The position numbers were made by a program, and so were the translations under genes. A stretch of DNA of 64,000 nt from Rhodoferax sp. (GTDB taxonomy: Bacteria > Pseudomonadota > Gammaproteobacteria > Burkholderiales > Burkholderiaceae_C): positions 1 through 64,000 of the forward strand of contig PKWM01000026.1 in assembly GCA_003133245.1 (NCBI GenBank), read 5' to 3'. The notes below the pieces were generated by a model. That model was given only the letters and a program-made list of their open reading frames with translations. It was not told the DNA's origin and made no database searches. This document shows, in pieces, positions 27,796 through 38,160 of this stretch. How positions within the stretch are numbered: the first letter of the stretch is position 1; each line of letters starts with the position of its first letter.

Positions 27796-27811
27796 CCACT
27801 AAATCTGGTGT
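27796..27811. promoter_or_regulatory. Putative NrdR box, distal
   Basis: CCACTAAATCTGGTGT, matching the NrdR consensus at about 12 of 16 positions. There are 15 bp between the two boxes. NrdR represses ribonucleotide reductase genes when dATP is plentiful, so the nrdD operon is likely under this control. Confidence 0.7.
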
Positions 27812-27993
27812 TTTTTTAGATCAGGCACGGAATATTTTTTGTGCGCCGATTTGATGTGGGTCAGCAATTCGACTCCAACCCAAATGAAGGCTCATTGGGT
27901 TGAGAGGGCTGAGGGCTCTTTCATGGCTGCGGGGTGATGATGCCGTCAAAATGAGGTAATGTTCAGCGTTTGAAGCTTCAAGGATTCCAGAAA

Positions 27994-29172
27994 ATGAAGA
28001 CTGTCCTGATCACTGGTGCCAATCGTGGCATTGGACTGCAACACACGCGCGTTTTCGCCGCTAGGGGCTTGAGAGTCTTCGCCACCACTCGTTCGCCATC
28101 CCAGTCGCCGGAACTCAATGCGCTGGCAGCTTCAAGTGCTGGAAGCATCACGGTGCTAGCCTACGAGGCCACCGATCCTGAGGCCGCATCGTCGATAAAG
28201 ACCGCAGTGGGCGACACGCCCAGCCCGCACAGCGGCCAGGTTTATGACCCGTGTTGTGGTTCCGGCGGCATGTTCGTGCAGAGCGAGAAGTTCATTGAAG
28301 CACACGGCGGCAAGATTGGTGACGTGTCCATCTACGGGCAAGAGGCCAACCCCACCACCTGGCGGCTGGCTGCCATGAACCTGGCGATTCGCGGCATCGA
28401 TTTCAACCTGGGCCGCGAACCGGGTGACACCTTCACGCGCAACCAGCACCCGGATTTGCGGGCCGATTTCATTCTGGCCAATCCGCCCTTCAACATCAGC
28501 GACTGGTGGCACGGCAGCCTGACCGGCGACCCACGCTGGGTTTACGGCGACCCGCCGCAAGGCAACGCCAACTACGCCTGGCTGCAACACATGCTGCACC
28601 ACCTCAAGCCCACGGGTCGCGCCGGCATTGTGCTCGCCAACGGCTCCATGAGTTCCAGCCAGAACAACGAGGGCGCCATCCGTGCCGCCATGGTCGAGGC
28701 TGACGTGGTCGAGGTGATGGTGGCGCTGCCGGGTCAGTTGTTCTTCAACACCCAGATTCCGGCCTGCCTGTGGTTCCTGGTCAAGCAGAAAACGCAGCGC
28801 AAGGGCGAAGTGTTGTTCATTGATGCTCGCAAGCTCGCCACCATGATCAGCCGGGTGCAGTCCGAGTTCACCGATGATGTGATTGAGCGCATTGCTGGCA
28901 CGGTCGCTGCGTGGCGTGGTGAATCCGATGCCGGTGCGTACCACGACATTGCGGGATTCTGTCGCAGCGTCACGCTGGCTGAAATCGCCCAGCATGGCCA
29001 CGTCCTCACCCCTGGCCGCTACGTGGGTGCTGAAGAAGTGGAGGACAACGATGAAGACTTCGCCACCAAGATGCAGCAGCTTACAGAGAAGCTGGGCGAG
29101 CAGATGGCCAAGGGAGCCGAACTCGACGCGCTGATCCGGCAGAAGCTGGGAGGGTTGGGGTATGAGTTCTGA
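27994..29172 (+). CDS. hsdM: Chimera: SDR N-terminus fused to truncated type I methyltransferase HsdM
   Basis: 392 residues from the ATG at 27994 (AAGGA upstream). Residues 1 to about 76 are the start of a short-chain dehydrogenase: TGANRGIG cofactor motif, then ATTRSP. From about residue 78 the sequence switches to Hsd[10 protein letters not shown] (SAM motif I), [10 protein letters not shown] (motif IV) and the normal HsdM C-terminus. The N-terminal helical domain of HsdM, some 150-200 residues, is missing. Both catalytic motifs remain, but pairing with HsdS and target binding may be lost. The fusion looks like a deletion joining two unrelated genes near 28221. It overlaps hsdS by 11 bp. 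Confidence 0.85.
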   Translation: MKTVLITGANRGIGLQHTRVFAARGLRVFATTRSPSQSPELNALAASSAGSITVLAYEATDPEAASSIKTAVGDTPSPHSGQVYDPCCGSGGMFVQSEKFIEAHGGKIGDVSIYGQEANPTTWRLAAMNLAIRGIDFNLGREPGDTFTRNQHPDLRADFILANPPFNISDWWHGSLTGDPRWVYGDPPQGNANYAWLQHMLHHLKPTGRAGIVLANGSMSSSQNNEGAIRAAMVEADVVEVMVALPGQLFFNTQIPACLWFLVKQKTQRKGEVLFIDARKLATMISRVQSEFTDDVIERIAGTVAAWRGESDAGAYHDIAGFCRSVTLAEIAQHGHVLTPGRYVGAEEVEDNDEDFATKMQQLTEKLGEQMAKGAELDALIRQKLGGLGYEF

Positions 29173-30523
29173 GGCAGCACTGACGCTCCGCGGCTTTGTC
29201 AGTCTTCAACGCGGCACAACTTACAAAGGAAGTTTGCTTGGGTTACCTGGTCCAGTCTTGCTTGGTCTGGCTTCAATCTCCCCAGACGGTGGTTTTCGGC
29301 GCGGTGCATTCAAGACTTATGGCGGCGAGTCGCCTGCCAAAATCACGCTCAAACCTGGAGATATTTACGTTTCGCTAAAGGACGTTACCCAATCGGGAGA
29401 CCTGCTTGGAAGCGTTGCGAGAATGCCATCAGATATTGATGCTGGTCGATTGACCCAGGACACGGTAAAGTTGGAGTTTCATGGTCAGCCAATCTCCAAG
29501 GACTTTGTCTATTGGCTGCTGAGAACACCAGCCTATCGCGAATACTGTCGCGCCCGTGGAACTGGGACGACAACCTTGGGTCTTGGGCGTGACGACTTCC
29601 TGAATTTTCCTGTTTGGGTACCTTCGGCTGCTGACCTGTCCCTCGTTGAGCTACTTGATGGCCTCGACGACCGTATCGCCCTCCTGCGCGAAACCAACGC
29701 CACACTGGAAGCCATCGCCCAGGCGCTGTTCAAGTCGTGGTTTGTCGATTTCGACCCCGTGCGCGCCAAGATGGAAGGCCGCGCTCCCGAAAGCATGGAT
29801 GAGACCACGGCGGCGCTGTTTCCTGATGGGCTGGAGGGGTCAGAACTGGGGCTAGTGCCAAGGGGCTGGCGTTTGGTGCCATTTGGTCAGTTGCTTTGCC
29901 ACACCATTGGAGGCGATTGGGGCAGTGACGTACGAGACGAAAAAAATGACGCCCGCGTTGCCATCATTCGCGGCACAGATATTCCTGACCTGCAATCTGG
30001 TGCAAACAATCGCGTTCCCGTGCGTTACACGTCGCAGAAAAAGCTGGCTACCCGCAGGCTGCGGGACGGCGATATTGTTCTGGAAGTCTCTGGTGGCAGC
30101 AAAGACCAACCCACAGGAAGAGCGCTGTATTTGACCGCTGGCCTGCTCGGTCAGTTCGACTGTCCTGTGGAGCCTGCCAGCTTTTGTCGCCTGCTGCGGC
30201 CAAATACAAAAGACATTGGTGTGCTTCTCGGCCAGCATCTGACATACATCTACGCCCAAGGTAAAACGTGGGAATACCAGAATCAAAGCACTGGCATTGC
30301 CAACTTTCAAACAACGCACTTTCTTGAAACCGAATTGGTGGCTGTGCCCGGTGACGATGTGTTGTCCTTATTTGCTGACACGATTCGTCCAATGATTGAT
30401 CGCGCCCACCTGACTCAAATTCAACAACTCGCCACCCTGCGCGCCACCCTGCTGCCGCGCCTGATCTCCGGTCAGTTACGGCTGCCTGACGAATTAACCA
30501 ACTTGCCAAATATAACCAATTAG
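29162..30523 (+). CDS. hsdS: Type I restriction-modification specificity subunit HsdS
   Basis: 453 residues with two target-recognition domains (about 1-160 and 225-410). Each is followed by a conserved helical spacer ([26 protein letters not shown] and the C-terminal [21 protein letters not shown]). Determines the DNA site of the complex. The ATG lies within the end of hsdM. The stop codon falls inside the predicted MqsA operator of the next gene. Confidence 0.93.
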   Translation: MSSEAALTLRGFVSLQRGTTYKGSLLGLPGPVLLGLASISPDGGFRRGAFKTYGGESPAKITLKPGDIYVSLKDVTQSGDLLGSVARMPSDIDAGRLTQDTVKLEFHGQPISKDFVYWLLRTPAYREYCRARGTGTTTLGLGRDDFLNFPVWVPSAADLSLVELLDGLDDRIALLRETNATLEAIAQALFKSWFVDFDPVRAKMEGRAPESMDETTAALFPDGLEGSELGLVPRGWRLVPFGQLLCHTIGGDWGSDVRDEKNDARVAIIRGTDIPDLQSGANNRVPVRYTSQKKLATRRLRDGDIVLEVSGGSKDQPTGRALYLTAGLLGQFDCPVEPASFCRLLRPNTKDIGVLLGQHLTYIYAQGKTWEYQNQSTGIANFQTTHFLETELVAVPGDDVLSLFADTIRPMIDRAHLTQIQQLATLRATLLPRLISGQLRLPDELTNLPNITN

Positions 30524-30526
30524 GTT
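30514..30526. promoter_or_regulatory. Putative MqsA operator overlapping the hsdS stop
   Basis: AACCAATTAGGTT is a near-palindrome; the right half AGGTT is perfect and the left differs by one base from AACCT. The known MqsA site is AACCT-(2-4 bases)-AGGTT. It lies 14 bp before the mqsR ATG, as expected for autorepression of the toxin-antitoxin operon. Confidence 0.65.
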
Positions 30527-30539
30527 AATATCGCCATTC

Positions 30540-30836
30540 ATGGAGAAAAGCACGCCGCACAGCAAGCTGTCCACGGTCAAGGCCATGGTGAAGGCGGGCA
30601 ATATCCGCACGACACGAACAGCGCGTGAAGGTGCCGTTGCCCTGGGTTTTGATCTGGATGGTCTGCTCGGGGTCGTGCTGGGTCTGACGGCTGCTGATTT
30701 CTACAAGAGCATGACCAGCTATGCAGACCACCGCGTGTGGCAGGACGTGTACCGACCCCGCACGGCGGCTGGCGAGGTGTACCTCAAGCTCACCGTGGTC
30801 GAAGACGTACTGATCGTGTCCTTCAAGGAGCTATGA
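30540..30836 (+). CDS. mqsR: MqsR-type toxin (mRNA interferase)
   Basis: 98 residues, full length. Near-identical in layout to E. coli MqsR, for example TTRTAREGAVALGFDLDG, DFYKSMTSYADH and the VWQDVYRP and VLIVSFKE blocks. MqsR cleaves mRNA at GCU sites and arrests growth. The stop overlaps the first in-frame ATG of the antitoxin gene. It sits between hsdS and a fic gene inside a restriction island. Confidence 0.95.
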   Translation: MEKSTPHSKLSTVKAMVKAGNIRTTRTAREGAVALGFDLDGLLGVVLGLTAADFYKSMTSYADHRVWQDVYRPRTAAGEVYLKLTVVEDVLIVSFKEL

Positions 30837-30838
30837 AC

Positions 30839-31243
30839 ATGAAGACTTGCCCAAGCTGTGGCGCGGCCAAGATGGTCCACGACACACGCGACATCACCTA
30901 CACCTACAAGGGTGAGACCACCACGATACCCGGCGTGACGGGTGACTTTTGCCGTGCCTGCGATGAATCTATTTTGGACGCAGCGCAGTCCAGGCGCACG
31001 ATGCAGATGATGGCTGAGTTCACCAAACAGGTGAACGCCTCCATCGTGGACCCCGGCTTCGTCATGAGCGTGCGTAAAAAGCTGGATCTGGACCAGCGCG
31101 AGGCAGCTGAGATATTTGGTGGTGGTGTGAACGCGTTTTCTCGCTATGAGAACGGCAAGACCAAGCCGCCGCTGGCGCTGGTCAAACTGCTCAGGGTGCT
31201 GGACCGTCACCCCGACCTGTTGACCGAGGTTCGGGCGGCTTGA
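30839..31243 (+). CDS. mqsA: MqsA-type antitoxin
   Basis: 134 residues from the ATG at 30839, eight bases after AAGGAG; the ATG at 30833 is only two bases from it. N-terminal zinc finger CPSCGAAK with a second Cys pair CRACDE, then a helix-turn-helix domain with FGGGVNAFSRYENGK, nearly identical to E. coli MqsA. Neutralises MqsR and represses the operon through the palindrome at 30514. Confidence 0.95.
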   Translation: MKTCPSCGAAKMVHDTRDITYTYKGETTTIPGVTGDFCRACDESILDAAQSRRTMQMMAEFTKQVNASIVDPGFVMSVRKKLDLDQREAAEIFGGGVNAFSRYENGKTKPPLALVKLLRVLDRHPDLLTEVRAA

Positions 31244-31261
31244 GGCGCCAGGTCACCCGCA

Positions 31262-31294
31262 ATATGTATAAAAAATCGCATTTTCTATACATAT
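31262..31294. promoter_or_regulatory. Inverted repeat upstream of fic
   Basis: ATATGTATA and its exact complement TATACATAT flank 15 bases that also contain AAAAA and TTTT able to pair. The site is unusually AT-rich for this genome. It lies 62 bp before fic and 18 bp after mqsA, so it could be an operator or a terminator-like hairpin. Confidence 0.5.
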
Positions 31295-31356
31295 CCCGGC
31301 TAACATGTAAAGAATTCTTTAATTTCTAGACACGTCGCACCCCGTCAAGGCCACCC

Positions 31357-32439
31357 ATGCCCGCACTCACGTTGTTTGAACAACTCAACCCCGCGCGGTT
31401 CGAGGCGCCCGCTATTCTGAAGAAGCTGGCCAGTAGCAGCCGCAAGCTGGCAGAGCTGAAGGGCATTGCGGTCTCCATTCCCAACCAAAGCATTCTGATC
31501 AACACGCTGGGCCTGCAAGAGGCCAAGGACAGCTCCGAGATCGAGAACATCGTCACCACCCACGATGAGCTGTTCAAGGACGATGTGCTGCCCGATGCCT
31601 TTGCCAACCCGGCTGCCAAAGAGGTGCTGCGCTATCGGCAGGCTTTACGGGTCGGGTTTGAGCGGGTGCGTGGTAGTGGTTTGCTCACCTGCAACCACAT
31701 CGTCGAGATTCAGGGCGAGCTGGAACGCAACAACGCGGGCTTTCGCAAGCTGCCAGGCACCGCGCTGAAAGACGGCGGCGGGCAGACCATCTACACGCCG
31801 CCGCAAGACCCGGCAGAGATTGTGGCGCTGATGCGCTCGTTGGAGCGCTTCATCAACGAGTCTGACCGGTTTGATGCCGACCCGTTGATCAAGATGGCGC
31901 TGATTCACCATCAGTTTGAAAGCATTCACCCCTTCTATGACGGCAACGGCCGCACTGGCCGAATCATGAACGTGCTGTATTTGGTGAAAGAGGGCTTGCT
32001 GGACATCCCTGTGCTGTACCTCAGCCAGCACATCGTGCGCCACAAGGCGGATTACTACCGCCTGCTGCAAGCCGTGCGCGAGGAGGATGCCTGGGAAGAC
32101 TGGGTGCTGTATCTGCTGGAGGCAGTCGAACTTACTGCCGGGCAAACCATCACCACCGTGCAGGCCATCAAGACAGCCCTGTTCGACTACAAGCAACGCA
32201 TTCGCGCCGGCTACAAGTTTTACAGCCAGGACTTGATCAACAACTTGTTTATGCACCCGTACACGAAAATCGAGTTTGTGCAGCGGGACTTGCAGGTGTC
32301 GCGCATCACGGCCACCAAATACCTGGACGCACTGACTGACGGCGGGTTTGTGCAGAAACAGAAAATCGGGCGCGGCAACTACTTTGTGAATGTGGCATTG
32401 AACGCAGTTTTGCAGGGCCAACCACAGGTCGCGCCATGA
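31357..32439 (+). CDS. fic: Fic-domain protein (class II, AMPylase family)
   Basis: 360 residues. The catalytic motif [12 protein letters not shown] runs from His191. The N-terminal inhibitory helix motif S-x-x-x-E-N is at 59-64 (SSEIEN), so activity should be restrained by Glu63, the class II arrangement. A winged-helix-like C-terminal part (about 285-350, [18 protein letters not shown]) suggests DNA binding. Its stop overlaps the hsdR ATG by 4 bp, so it is coupled to the restriction subunit. The substrate is unknown. Confidence 0.93.
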   Translation: MPALTLFEQLNPARFEAPAILKKLASSSRKLAELKGIAVSIPNQSILINTLGLQEAKDSSEIENIVTTHDELFKDDVLPDAFANPAAKEVLRYRQALRVGFERVRGSGLLTCNHIVEIQGELERNNAGFRKLPGTALKDGGGQTIYTPPQDPAEIVALMRSLERFINESDRFDADPLIKMALIHHQFESIHPFYDGNGRTGRIMNVLYLVKEGLLDIPVLYLSQHIVRHKADYYRLLQAVREEDAWEDWVLYLLEAVELTAGQTITTVQAIKTALFDYKQRIRAGYKFYSQDLINNLFMHPYTKIEFVQRDLQVSRITATKYLDALTDGGFVQKQKIGRGNYFVNVALNAVLQGQPQVAP

Positions 32440-35400
32440 CCGAAGACCAACTTGAACAGGAAGCCTTGGGCTGGTTGACCGATGTAGGCTACACCCACGC
32501 ATTTGGCCCCGACATTGCCCCTGACGGCGCCACGCCCGAACGGGCCAACTACCAGCAGGTGCTGCTGCCATTTCGCCTGCGCGAGGCCATCCACAGGCTT
32601 AACCCCGCCATCCCCACCGCCGCCCGTGAAGATGCACTCAAGCAGGTACTTGACCTCAGCATTCCTGTGCTGCTGTCGGCCAACCGCCAATTCCACCGCC
32701 TGCTCGTGGCCGGCGTGCCGGTGCAGTACCAAAAAAATGGTGAAACCCGCGGCGACTTTGTACGGCTGATCGACTGGGCCGAGTCGGCCAAAAACGACTG
32801 GTTGGCAGTCAACCAGTTTTCCATTAAAGGCCCGCGCCACACCCGTCGGCCCGACATCATCCTGTTCGTCAACGGCTTGCCGCTGGTGCTGGTCGAGTTG
32901 AAGAACCCGGCGGACCTGAACGCCGATGTGTGGAAAGCCTACGACCAGATCCAGACCTACAAGGAGCAGATCCCCGATGTGTTCCAGACCAACGAGATGC
33001 TGGTCATCTCCGACGGCAACGAGGCACTGCTGGGGTCGCTCTCGGCTGACCCCGAGCGATTCATGGCCTGGCGCACCATCGATGGCGTAACGCTTGACCC
33101 GCTGGGCGAGTTCAACGAGCTACAAACCCTGGTGCGCGGCGTACTGGCACTGAGCTACTTTCTGGACTACCTGCGCTACTTCGTGCTGTTTGAAGATGAT
33201 GGCGGCATCGTCAAGAAGATTGCGGGCTACCATCAGTTTCACGCCGTGCGTCTGGCGATTGGGCAGGTGGTGGCAGCGTCACGCCCCGGCGGCTCGCAAA
33301 AGGGCGGCGTGGTGTGGCACACGCAGGGCAGTGGCAAGAGCATCACCATGGTCTGCTTTGCGGCGCGGGTGATGCAGGAACCAGCGATGGAGAACCCGAC
33401 CATCGTCGTCATCACCGACCGCAACGACCTGGATGGACAGTTGTTTGGTGTGTTCAGCCTGGCGCAGGATTTGTTGCGCGAGCAGCCGGTGCAGGCCCAT
33501 ACCCGGCAAGAGTTGCGCGCCTTGCTGTCCAACCGGCCCTCAGGCGGTATTGTGTTTGCCACCATCCAGAAGTTCATGCCGGGGGAAGATGAAGACATTT
33601 ACCCCGTGCTGTCCGACCGGCACAACATCGTGGTCATCGCCGACGAGGCGCACCGCACACAATATGGCTTTGAGGCAAAACTCAAGACCGTCAAGACCCA
33701 TTCCGGCGTGCTTAATCCGACGGTCGCCACGGGTGACGGATTGACACCCCCGCACCGTGCTGAGTTCGTACCGCCTGACTACACAACAGAGCGCTACCAG
33801 GTCGGCTATGCGCAGCACCTGCGTGATGCGTTGCCGCACGCCACCTTTGTTGCTTTCACCGGCACGCCGGTCAGCAGCAGCGACCACGACACCCGCGCCG
33901 TGTTTGGCGACTACATCCATGTCTATGACATGCAGCAGTCCAAGGAAGACGGCGCCACGGTCGCCATCTATTACGAGTCACGGCTGGCCAAGCTCAGTCT
34001 CAAGCAGGACGACCTGCCGCTGATCGACGACGAGGTGGATGAACTGGCCGAAGACGAAGAAGACAGCCAACAGGCCAAGCTCAAGAGCCGTTGGGCTGCG
34101 CTGGAAAAGGTGGTGGGTGCCGAGCCGCGCGTCGCCAGTGTGGCCGCTGACTTGGTGGCCCACTTTGAGCAGCGCAACACCACGCAGACCGGCAAGGCGA
34201 TGGTGGTGGCCATGAGCCGCGACATCTGCGTGCATCTTTATAACGAAATCATCAAGCTGCGCCCCGACTGGCATGACACCGACCCCGAGCGCGGCGCCAT
34301 CAAGATCGTCATGACCGGCTCGGCCAGTGACAAAGCCCTGTTGCGCCCGCACATCTATAGCTTTCATGCCAAGAAGCGGCTGGAAAAACGCTTCAAAGAC
34401 CCCGCCGACCCGCTGCGCATGGTGATCGTGCGTGACATGTGGCTCACCGGCTTTGATGCGCCCTGCGTCCACACCCTGTACGTGGACAAACCCATGAAGG
34501 GCCACAACCTGATGCAGGCCATTGCCCGCGTCAACCGGGTCTTCAAGGACAAGCAGGGTGGCCTGGTGGTGGATTACATCGGCATTGGCAGCGAGCTGAA
34601 AGCCGCCATGAACGAGTACACCGCCAGTCGCGGCCGTGGCCGACCGACAGTAGATGCGCACGAAGCTTTTAGTGTGGTGATGGAAAAGATGGACGTGCTG
34701 CACGCCATGCTGCACGGCTTTGACTACAGCGCTTTCCTGACCGGCGGCCACACGACCCTGGCCGGTGCTGCCAATCATGTCCTTGGCCTCAAAACGGGTG
34801 AAACCCGTGACGGCAAGAAGCGCTTTGCCGATACCGCGTTGGCCATGAGCCAAGCCTTTACGCTGTGTTGCACGCTCGATGAAGCCAGGGCGGTGCGTGA
34901 AGAGGTTGCTTTCATGCAAGGCATCAAAGTCATCCTGACCAAGAAGGCAACCTCGGCAAAGAAACGCACCGACGAGGCACGGGAGCTGGCCATCCGCCAG
35001 ATCATCAGCCAGGCGGTGGTGTCCGAGAGCGTGGTGGACATCTTTGACGCCGTGGGCCTGGACAAACCCAACATCGGCCTGCTGGACGACGAGTTTCTGG
35101 CCCAGGTGCGCAACCTGCCCGAGAAGAACTTGGCAGTCGAATTGCTGGAGCGCCTGCTGGAAGGTGAAATCAAGAGCCGCTTCGCCAGCAACGTGGTGCA
35201 GAACCGCAAGTTCACCGAGCTGCTGGCCAACGTCATCACCCGTTACCAGAACCGATCCATCGAGACCGCGCAGGTGATGGAAGAACTGGTGCAGATGGCC
35301 AGGAAATTCCGTGAAGCGGCATCCCGTGGCGAGCAACTGGGATTGACCGAGGATGAGGTGCGTTTTTACGATGCGCTGGCCAACAATGAATCTGCCGTGC

Positions 35401-35627
35401 GCGAGCTGACCGACGAGACGCTCAAAAGAATAGCTCACGAGTTGACCGAGAACCTGCGTCAGAACCTGAGCGTGGACTGGTCAGAGCGTGAAAGCGTGCG
35501 CGCCAAGCTGCGCTTGATGGTCAAACGCATTCTGCGTAAGTACAAATACCCGCCCGACCTGCAAGACGCCGCTGTGGAGTTGGTGTTGCAACAGGCGCAG
35601 GTGATGGGGGAGAGCTGGGCGATGTAA
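32436..35627 (+). CDS. hsdR: Type I restriction endonuclease subunit HsdR
   Basis: 1063 residues, full length. The nuclease domain has Asp140 and ELK (Glu154, Lys156). The translocase has Walker A TQGSGKSI and Walker [10 protein letters not shown], then helicase motifs including MTGSASD and [11 protein letters not shown], and a helical C-terminus. Cuts unmodified DNA in complex with HsdM and HsdS. The gene appears intact although hsdM in the same locus is truncated. Confidence 0.95.
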   Translation: MTEDQLEQEALGWLTDVGYTHAFGPDIAPDGATPERANYQQVLLPFRLREAIHRLNPAIPTAAREDALKQVLDLSIPVLLSANRQFHRLLVAGVPVQYQKNGETRGDFVRLIDWAESAKNDWLAVNQFSIKGPRHTRRPDIILFVNGLPLVLVELKNPADLNADVWKAYDQIQTYKEQIPDVFQTNEMLVISDGNEALLGSLSADPERFMAWRTIDGVTLDPLGEFNELQTLVRGVLALSYFLDYLRYFVLFEDDGGIVKKIAGYHQFHAVRLAIGQVVAASRPGGSQKGGVVWHTQGSGKSITMVCFAARVMQEPAMENPTIVVITDRNDLDGQLFGVFSLAQDLLREQPVQAHTRQELRALLSNRPSGGIVFATIQKFMPGEDEDIYPVLSDRHNIVVIADEAHRTQYGFEAKLKTVKTHSGVLNPTVATGDGLTPPHRAEFVPPDYTTERYQVGYAQHLRDALPHATFVAFTGTPVSSSDHDTRAVFGDYIHVYDMQQSKEDGATVAIYYESRLAKLSLKQDDLPLIDDEVDELAEDEEDSQQAKLKSRWAALEKVVGAEPRVASVAADLVAHFEQRNTTQTGKAMVVAMSRDICVHLYNEIIKLRPDWHDTDPERGAIKIVMTGSASDKALLRPHIYSFHAKKRLEKRFKDPADPLRMVIVRDMWLTGFDAPCVHTLYVDKPMKGHNLMQAIARVNRVFKDKQGGLVVDYIGIGSELKAAMNEYTASRGRGRPTVDAHEAFSVVMEKMDVLHAMLHGFDYSAFLTGGHTTLAGAANHVLGLKTGETRDGKKRFADTALAMSQAFTLCCTLDEARAVREEVAFMQGIKVILTKKATSAKKRTDEARELAIRQIISQAVVSESVVDIFDAVGLDKPNIGLLDDEFLAQVRNLPEKNLAVELLERLLEGEIKSRFASNVVQNRKFTELLANVITRYQNRSIETAQVMEELVQMARKFREAASRGEQLGLTEDEVRFYDALANNESAVRELTDETLKRIAHELTENLRQNLSVDWSERESVRAKLRLMVKRILRKYKYPPDLQDAAVELVLQQAQVMGESWAM

Positions 35628-35653
35628 GCGCCGTACTGGCGTCTGTTGTGTCA

Positions 35654-36145
35654 CTACCCCGCCACAAAGTCACCCGACTTGCCGCCGTGTTTTTCCAGCA
35701 GCTTGACGTCGGTGATGACCATGGCGCGATCGATTGCCTTGCACATGTCGTAAATGGTCAGCAACGCGATTTGCACGGCGGTGAGCGCTTCCATCTCGAC
35801 GCCGGTGGGGCCGATGGTTTCGACCGTGGCGCGACAGAAAACGCTGCTGGCGCGCTTGGTGTCGGCAGCGCGGGTTTCAAATTCAATCGCAATCCGGGTC
35901 AGCGCCAGCGGGTGACACAGGGGGATCAGTTCACTGGTTTTCTTGGCGGCCATGATGGCGGCGACGCGCGCAATGCCGAGCACATCACCCTTTTTGGAAT
36001 TGCCTGACTCGATAATCGCCAATGTGGCAGGCTGCATTTCAATGCTGCCTGCCGCGATGCCAACGCGGTGCGTGGCGGGTTTGGTCGCAATATCGACCAT
36101 GTGGGCCTGACCCCGAGTGTCAAAATGGGTGAGCGAACTATTCAT
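35654..36145 (-). CDS. moaC: Molybdenum cofactor biosynthesis protein MoaC
   Basis: 163 residues from the ATG at 36145. Converts the GTP-derived 3',8-cyclo-GTP to cyclic pyranopterin monophosphate. Motifs LCHPLAL and [13 protein letters not shown], with the downstream MCKAIDR and [10 protein letters not shown] blocks, are typical. Divergent from the BepA-like gene; no other moa genes are in view. Confidence 0.96.
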   Translation of the reverse strand: MNSSLTHFDTRGQAHMVDIATKPATHRVGIAAGSIEMQPATLAIIESGNSKKGDVLGIARVAAIMAAKKTSELIPLCHPLALTRIAIEFETRAADTKRASSVFCRATVETIGPTGVEMEALTAVQIALLTIYDMCKAIDRAMVITDVKLLEKHGGKSGDFVAG

Positions 36146-36199
36146 AGTGTTGATTCTTAAATTTACACAGCGTTCATATTGAACTAGCATCATACGATC

Positions 36200-37831
36200 A
36201 TGCTCCAACCTCGCGCCCGCCTAAGGCCAGTACGAACCGCTATTTGTTTCATCGCGTTGAGTCTGGCGACGGCAATGCCCATCGTGGCCCAGTCTGACGC
36301 TGGCAGCAACGCCGAGCGGATGCCCACGCTGGGCGATGTCAGCGACTTGACCAGTGCCGCCGAGCGCCGCCTGGGGGACAGTGTTGCGCGTGAAATCTAC
36401 CGCGACCCGGACTACATGGATGACCCGGTGTTGATGGACTATGTAAATGGCATCTGGCAGCCGTTGCTGGCGGCTGCGCGTCTGCGCGGCGACCTTTCGC
36501 CTGAGCTGGCCGAGCGTTTTGCCTGGGAAATCATGCTGATGCGCGACCGCACCGTCAATGCGTTTGCCTTGCCCGGCGGCTACCTGGGCGTTAATCTGGG
36601 TTTGATCGCACTGGTGAGCAGCCGCGATGAGCTGGCCTCGGTGCTGGCGCACGAGCTCAGCCACGTGACGCAGCGCCACATTTCGCGATTGATTTCGAAA
36701 CAGGGCCAACAAACGCCGTGGATGATCGCTGCCATGCTTCTGGGGATACTGGCCGCCAGCAAAAGCCCGGACGCTGGCAGTGCCTTGATCGTCGGTGGCC
36801 AAGCCGTGGCGGTGCAAAGCCAGCTCAATTTCTCGCGCGACATGGAGCGTGAAGCCGACCGCGTCGGTTTTGGTGTCATGACCCAGGCCGGCTTTGCAGC
36901 GCAAGGGTTTGTAAGCATGTTCGACAAGTTGCAACAGGCATCGCGTCTGAACGACAACAGTGCCTACCCTTACCTGCGCAGCCACCCGCTCACTACCGAG
37001 CGCATTGCCGACATGCAGGCACGCCTGCCACCGGGCGTGACGGGCTCTGAACCTATCGCCTTGACGCTGGAGCACGCCATGGTCGCGGCACGCGCCGCTG
37101 TGCTCGCCAATCCCGGCGTTGACGCCTTGCGAGCCATGCAGGCGCTGGCGGATGGTATTGCGCTGCCTGGCCTGATTGCAGCCAAACAAGCGGGTGTGCT
37201 CTATGGTGCGGCACTGGCGGCCAGCCAATTGCGTGATTTTGCCAACGCTGAAATCTATTTGAAGCGCCTGACTTTGCTGGCGCAGGCCGATGCGCCTGCG
37301 GCGCGTTTGGTGCGCCTTCTGAAGGCGAAAATTGCTTTGACAGCAGGCGAGGTAGCGCGCGCAGCGGCGCTGTTGAGCGCTCCGGCGTTGGGGCTTGTCA
37401 GCCGTGCCGGCCCGGCGGGTCAAACCGCTGAGATGCGTCGTCCCGAGTTGCTGCTGCACGCGCAGATCGCTTTGCAATCGGGTCAGGGCGCGCCTGTCAG
37501 CGACACGGCTGCAATTAATGCCGTTGCGCAAGACTTGCAGACGTGGGTGGTGGTACACCCACACGACGCATCCGCCTGGCAACTGCTGGCTAGCGTTTAT
37601 GCGGCGCAGGGACAAAGCGTGCGAGCCATTCACGCAGAGGCCGAGACTCAGGTGGCACGGCTCGATTACGCAGCGGCGCTGGACCGCTTCAAAGCCGCAC
37701 AGGAACTGGTGCGCAAGCAGCGTGCCAACAATGGGGCTGATGCCGCAGCCGACCACATTGAAGCGTCCATTGTTGACACCCGGCAGCGCCAGGTGCAAGC
37801 TTTACTTAAGGAACAGACGCTCGATCGCTGA
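36200..37831 (+). CDS. bepA: BepA/YfgC-like M48 metalloprotease with TPR region
   Basis: 543 residues, signal peptide to about residue 30. The zinc motif HELSH begins at His151, and the third ligand lies in READRVG further on. The C-terminal half, from about 290, is alpha-helical and TPR-like. Homologues are periplasmic and help or degrade BAM-complex and LptD clients in the outer membrane. Convergent with the small membrane-protein gene; the ends overlap by 30 bp. Confidence 0.88.
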   Translation: MLQPRARLRPVRTAICFIALSLATAMPIVAQSDAGSNAERMPTLGDVSDLTSAAERRLGDSVAREIYRDPDYMDDPVLMDYVNGIWQPLLAAARLRGDLSPELAERFAWEIMLMRDRTVNAFALPGGYLGVNLGLIALVSSRDELASVLAHELSHVTQRHISRLISKQGQQTPWMIAAMLLGILAASKSPDAGSALIVGGQAVAVQSQLNFSRDMEREADRVGFGVMTQAGFAAQGFVSMFDKLQQASRLNDNSAYPYLRSHPLTTERIADMQARLPPGVTGSEPIALTLEHAMVAARAAVLANPGVDALRAMQALADGIALPGLIAAKQAGVLYGAALAASQLRDFANAEIYLKRLTLLAQADAPAARLVRLLKAKIALTAGEVARAAALLSAPALGLVSRAGPAGQTAEMRRPELLLHAQIALQSGQGAPVSDTAAINAVAQDLQTWVVVHPHDASAWQLLASVYAAQGQSVRAIHAEAETQVARLDYAAALDRFKAAQELVRKQRANNGADAAADHIEASIVDTRQRQVQALLKEQTLDR

Positions 37832-38152
37832 GTCGATCACGACGCCAAACGCCGAGTAAATCAGCGAGCCCAGCAGAGCCGCGCCAAAGCCGCGCACATA
37901 AAAGCCATCGAGCACGCCTGCAGCGGCCCAGAACATCAGCGCATTGATGACAAACAAAAACAACCCCAGGGTGAGAACGGTGACTGGCAGCGTGAGCAGC
38001 ACCAGGATCGGCCGCAAGATCATGTTGAACAGGCCAATGACAAAAGCCGCAATCAGGGCCGCGCCGAAACTGCTGACCACCACGCCGCTGTAAAGATAGG
38101 CGACGGCCAGCAGGGCAGTGGCACTGAGCAACCATTTGACGATGAGTTTCAT
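37802..38152 (-). CDS. Four-TM holin-like membrane protein (YvlD type)
   Basis: 116 residues from the ATG at 38152; a longer reading would need the repeat-rich DNA of the next gene. Four hydrophobic segments; the conserved block FNMILRPILVLLTLPVTVLTLG is typical of the phage-holin superfamily IV proteins found widely in bacteria. Function unknown. Its end overlaps the bepA-like gene by 30 bp. Confidence 0.8.
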   Translation of the reverse strand: MKLIVKWLLSATALLAVAYLYSGVVVSSFGAALIAAFVIGLFNMILRPILVLLTLPVTVLTLGLFLFVINALMFWAAAGVLDGFYVRGFGAALLGSLIYSAFGVVIDSAIERLFLK

Positions 38153-38160
38153 GGTCAGCG

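Noticed and set aside
33978-35438. 486-codon open frame on the minus strand inside hsdR
   Set aside because: Lies fully within the intact HsdR gene and lacks a ribosome site and recognisable motifs.
36221-37798. 525-codon open frame on the minus strand over the M48 protease
   Set aside because: The plus-strand product has a signal peptide and HELSH zinc site; the minus frame is Arg/Gln/His-rich and featureless.
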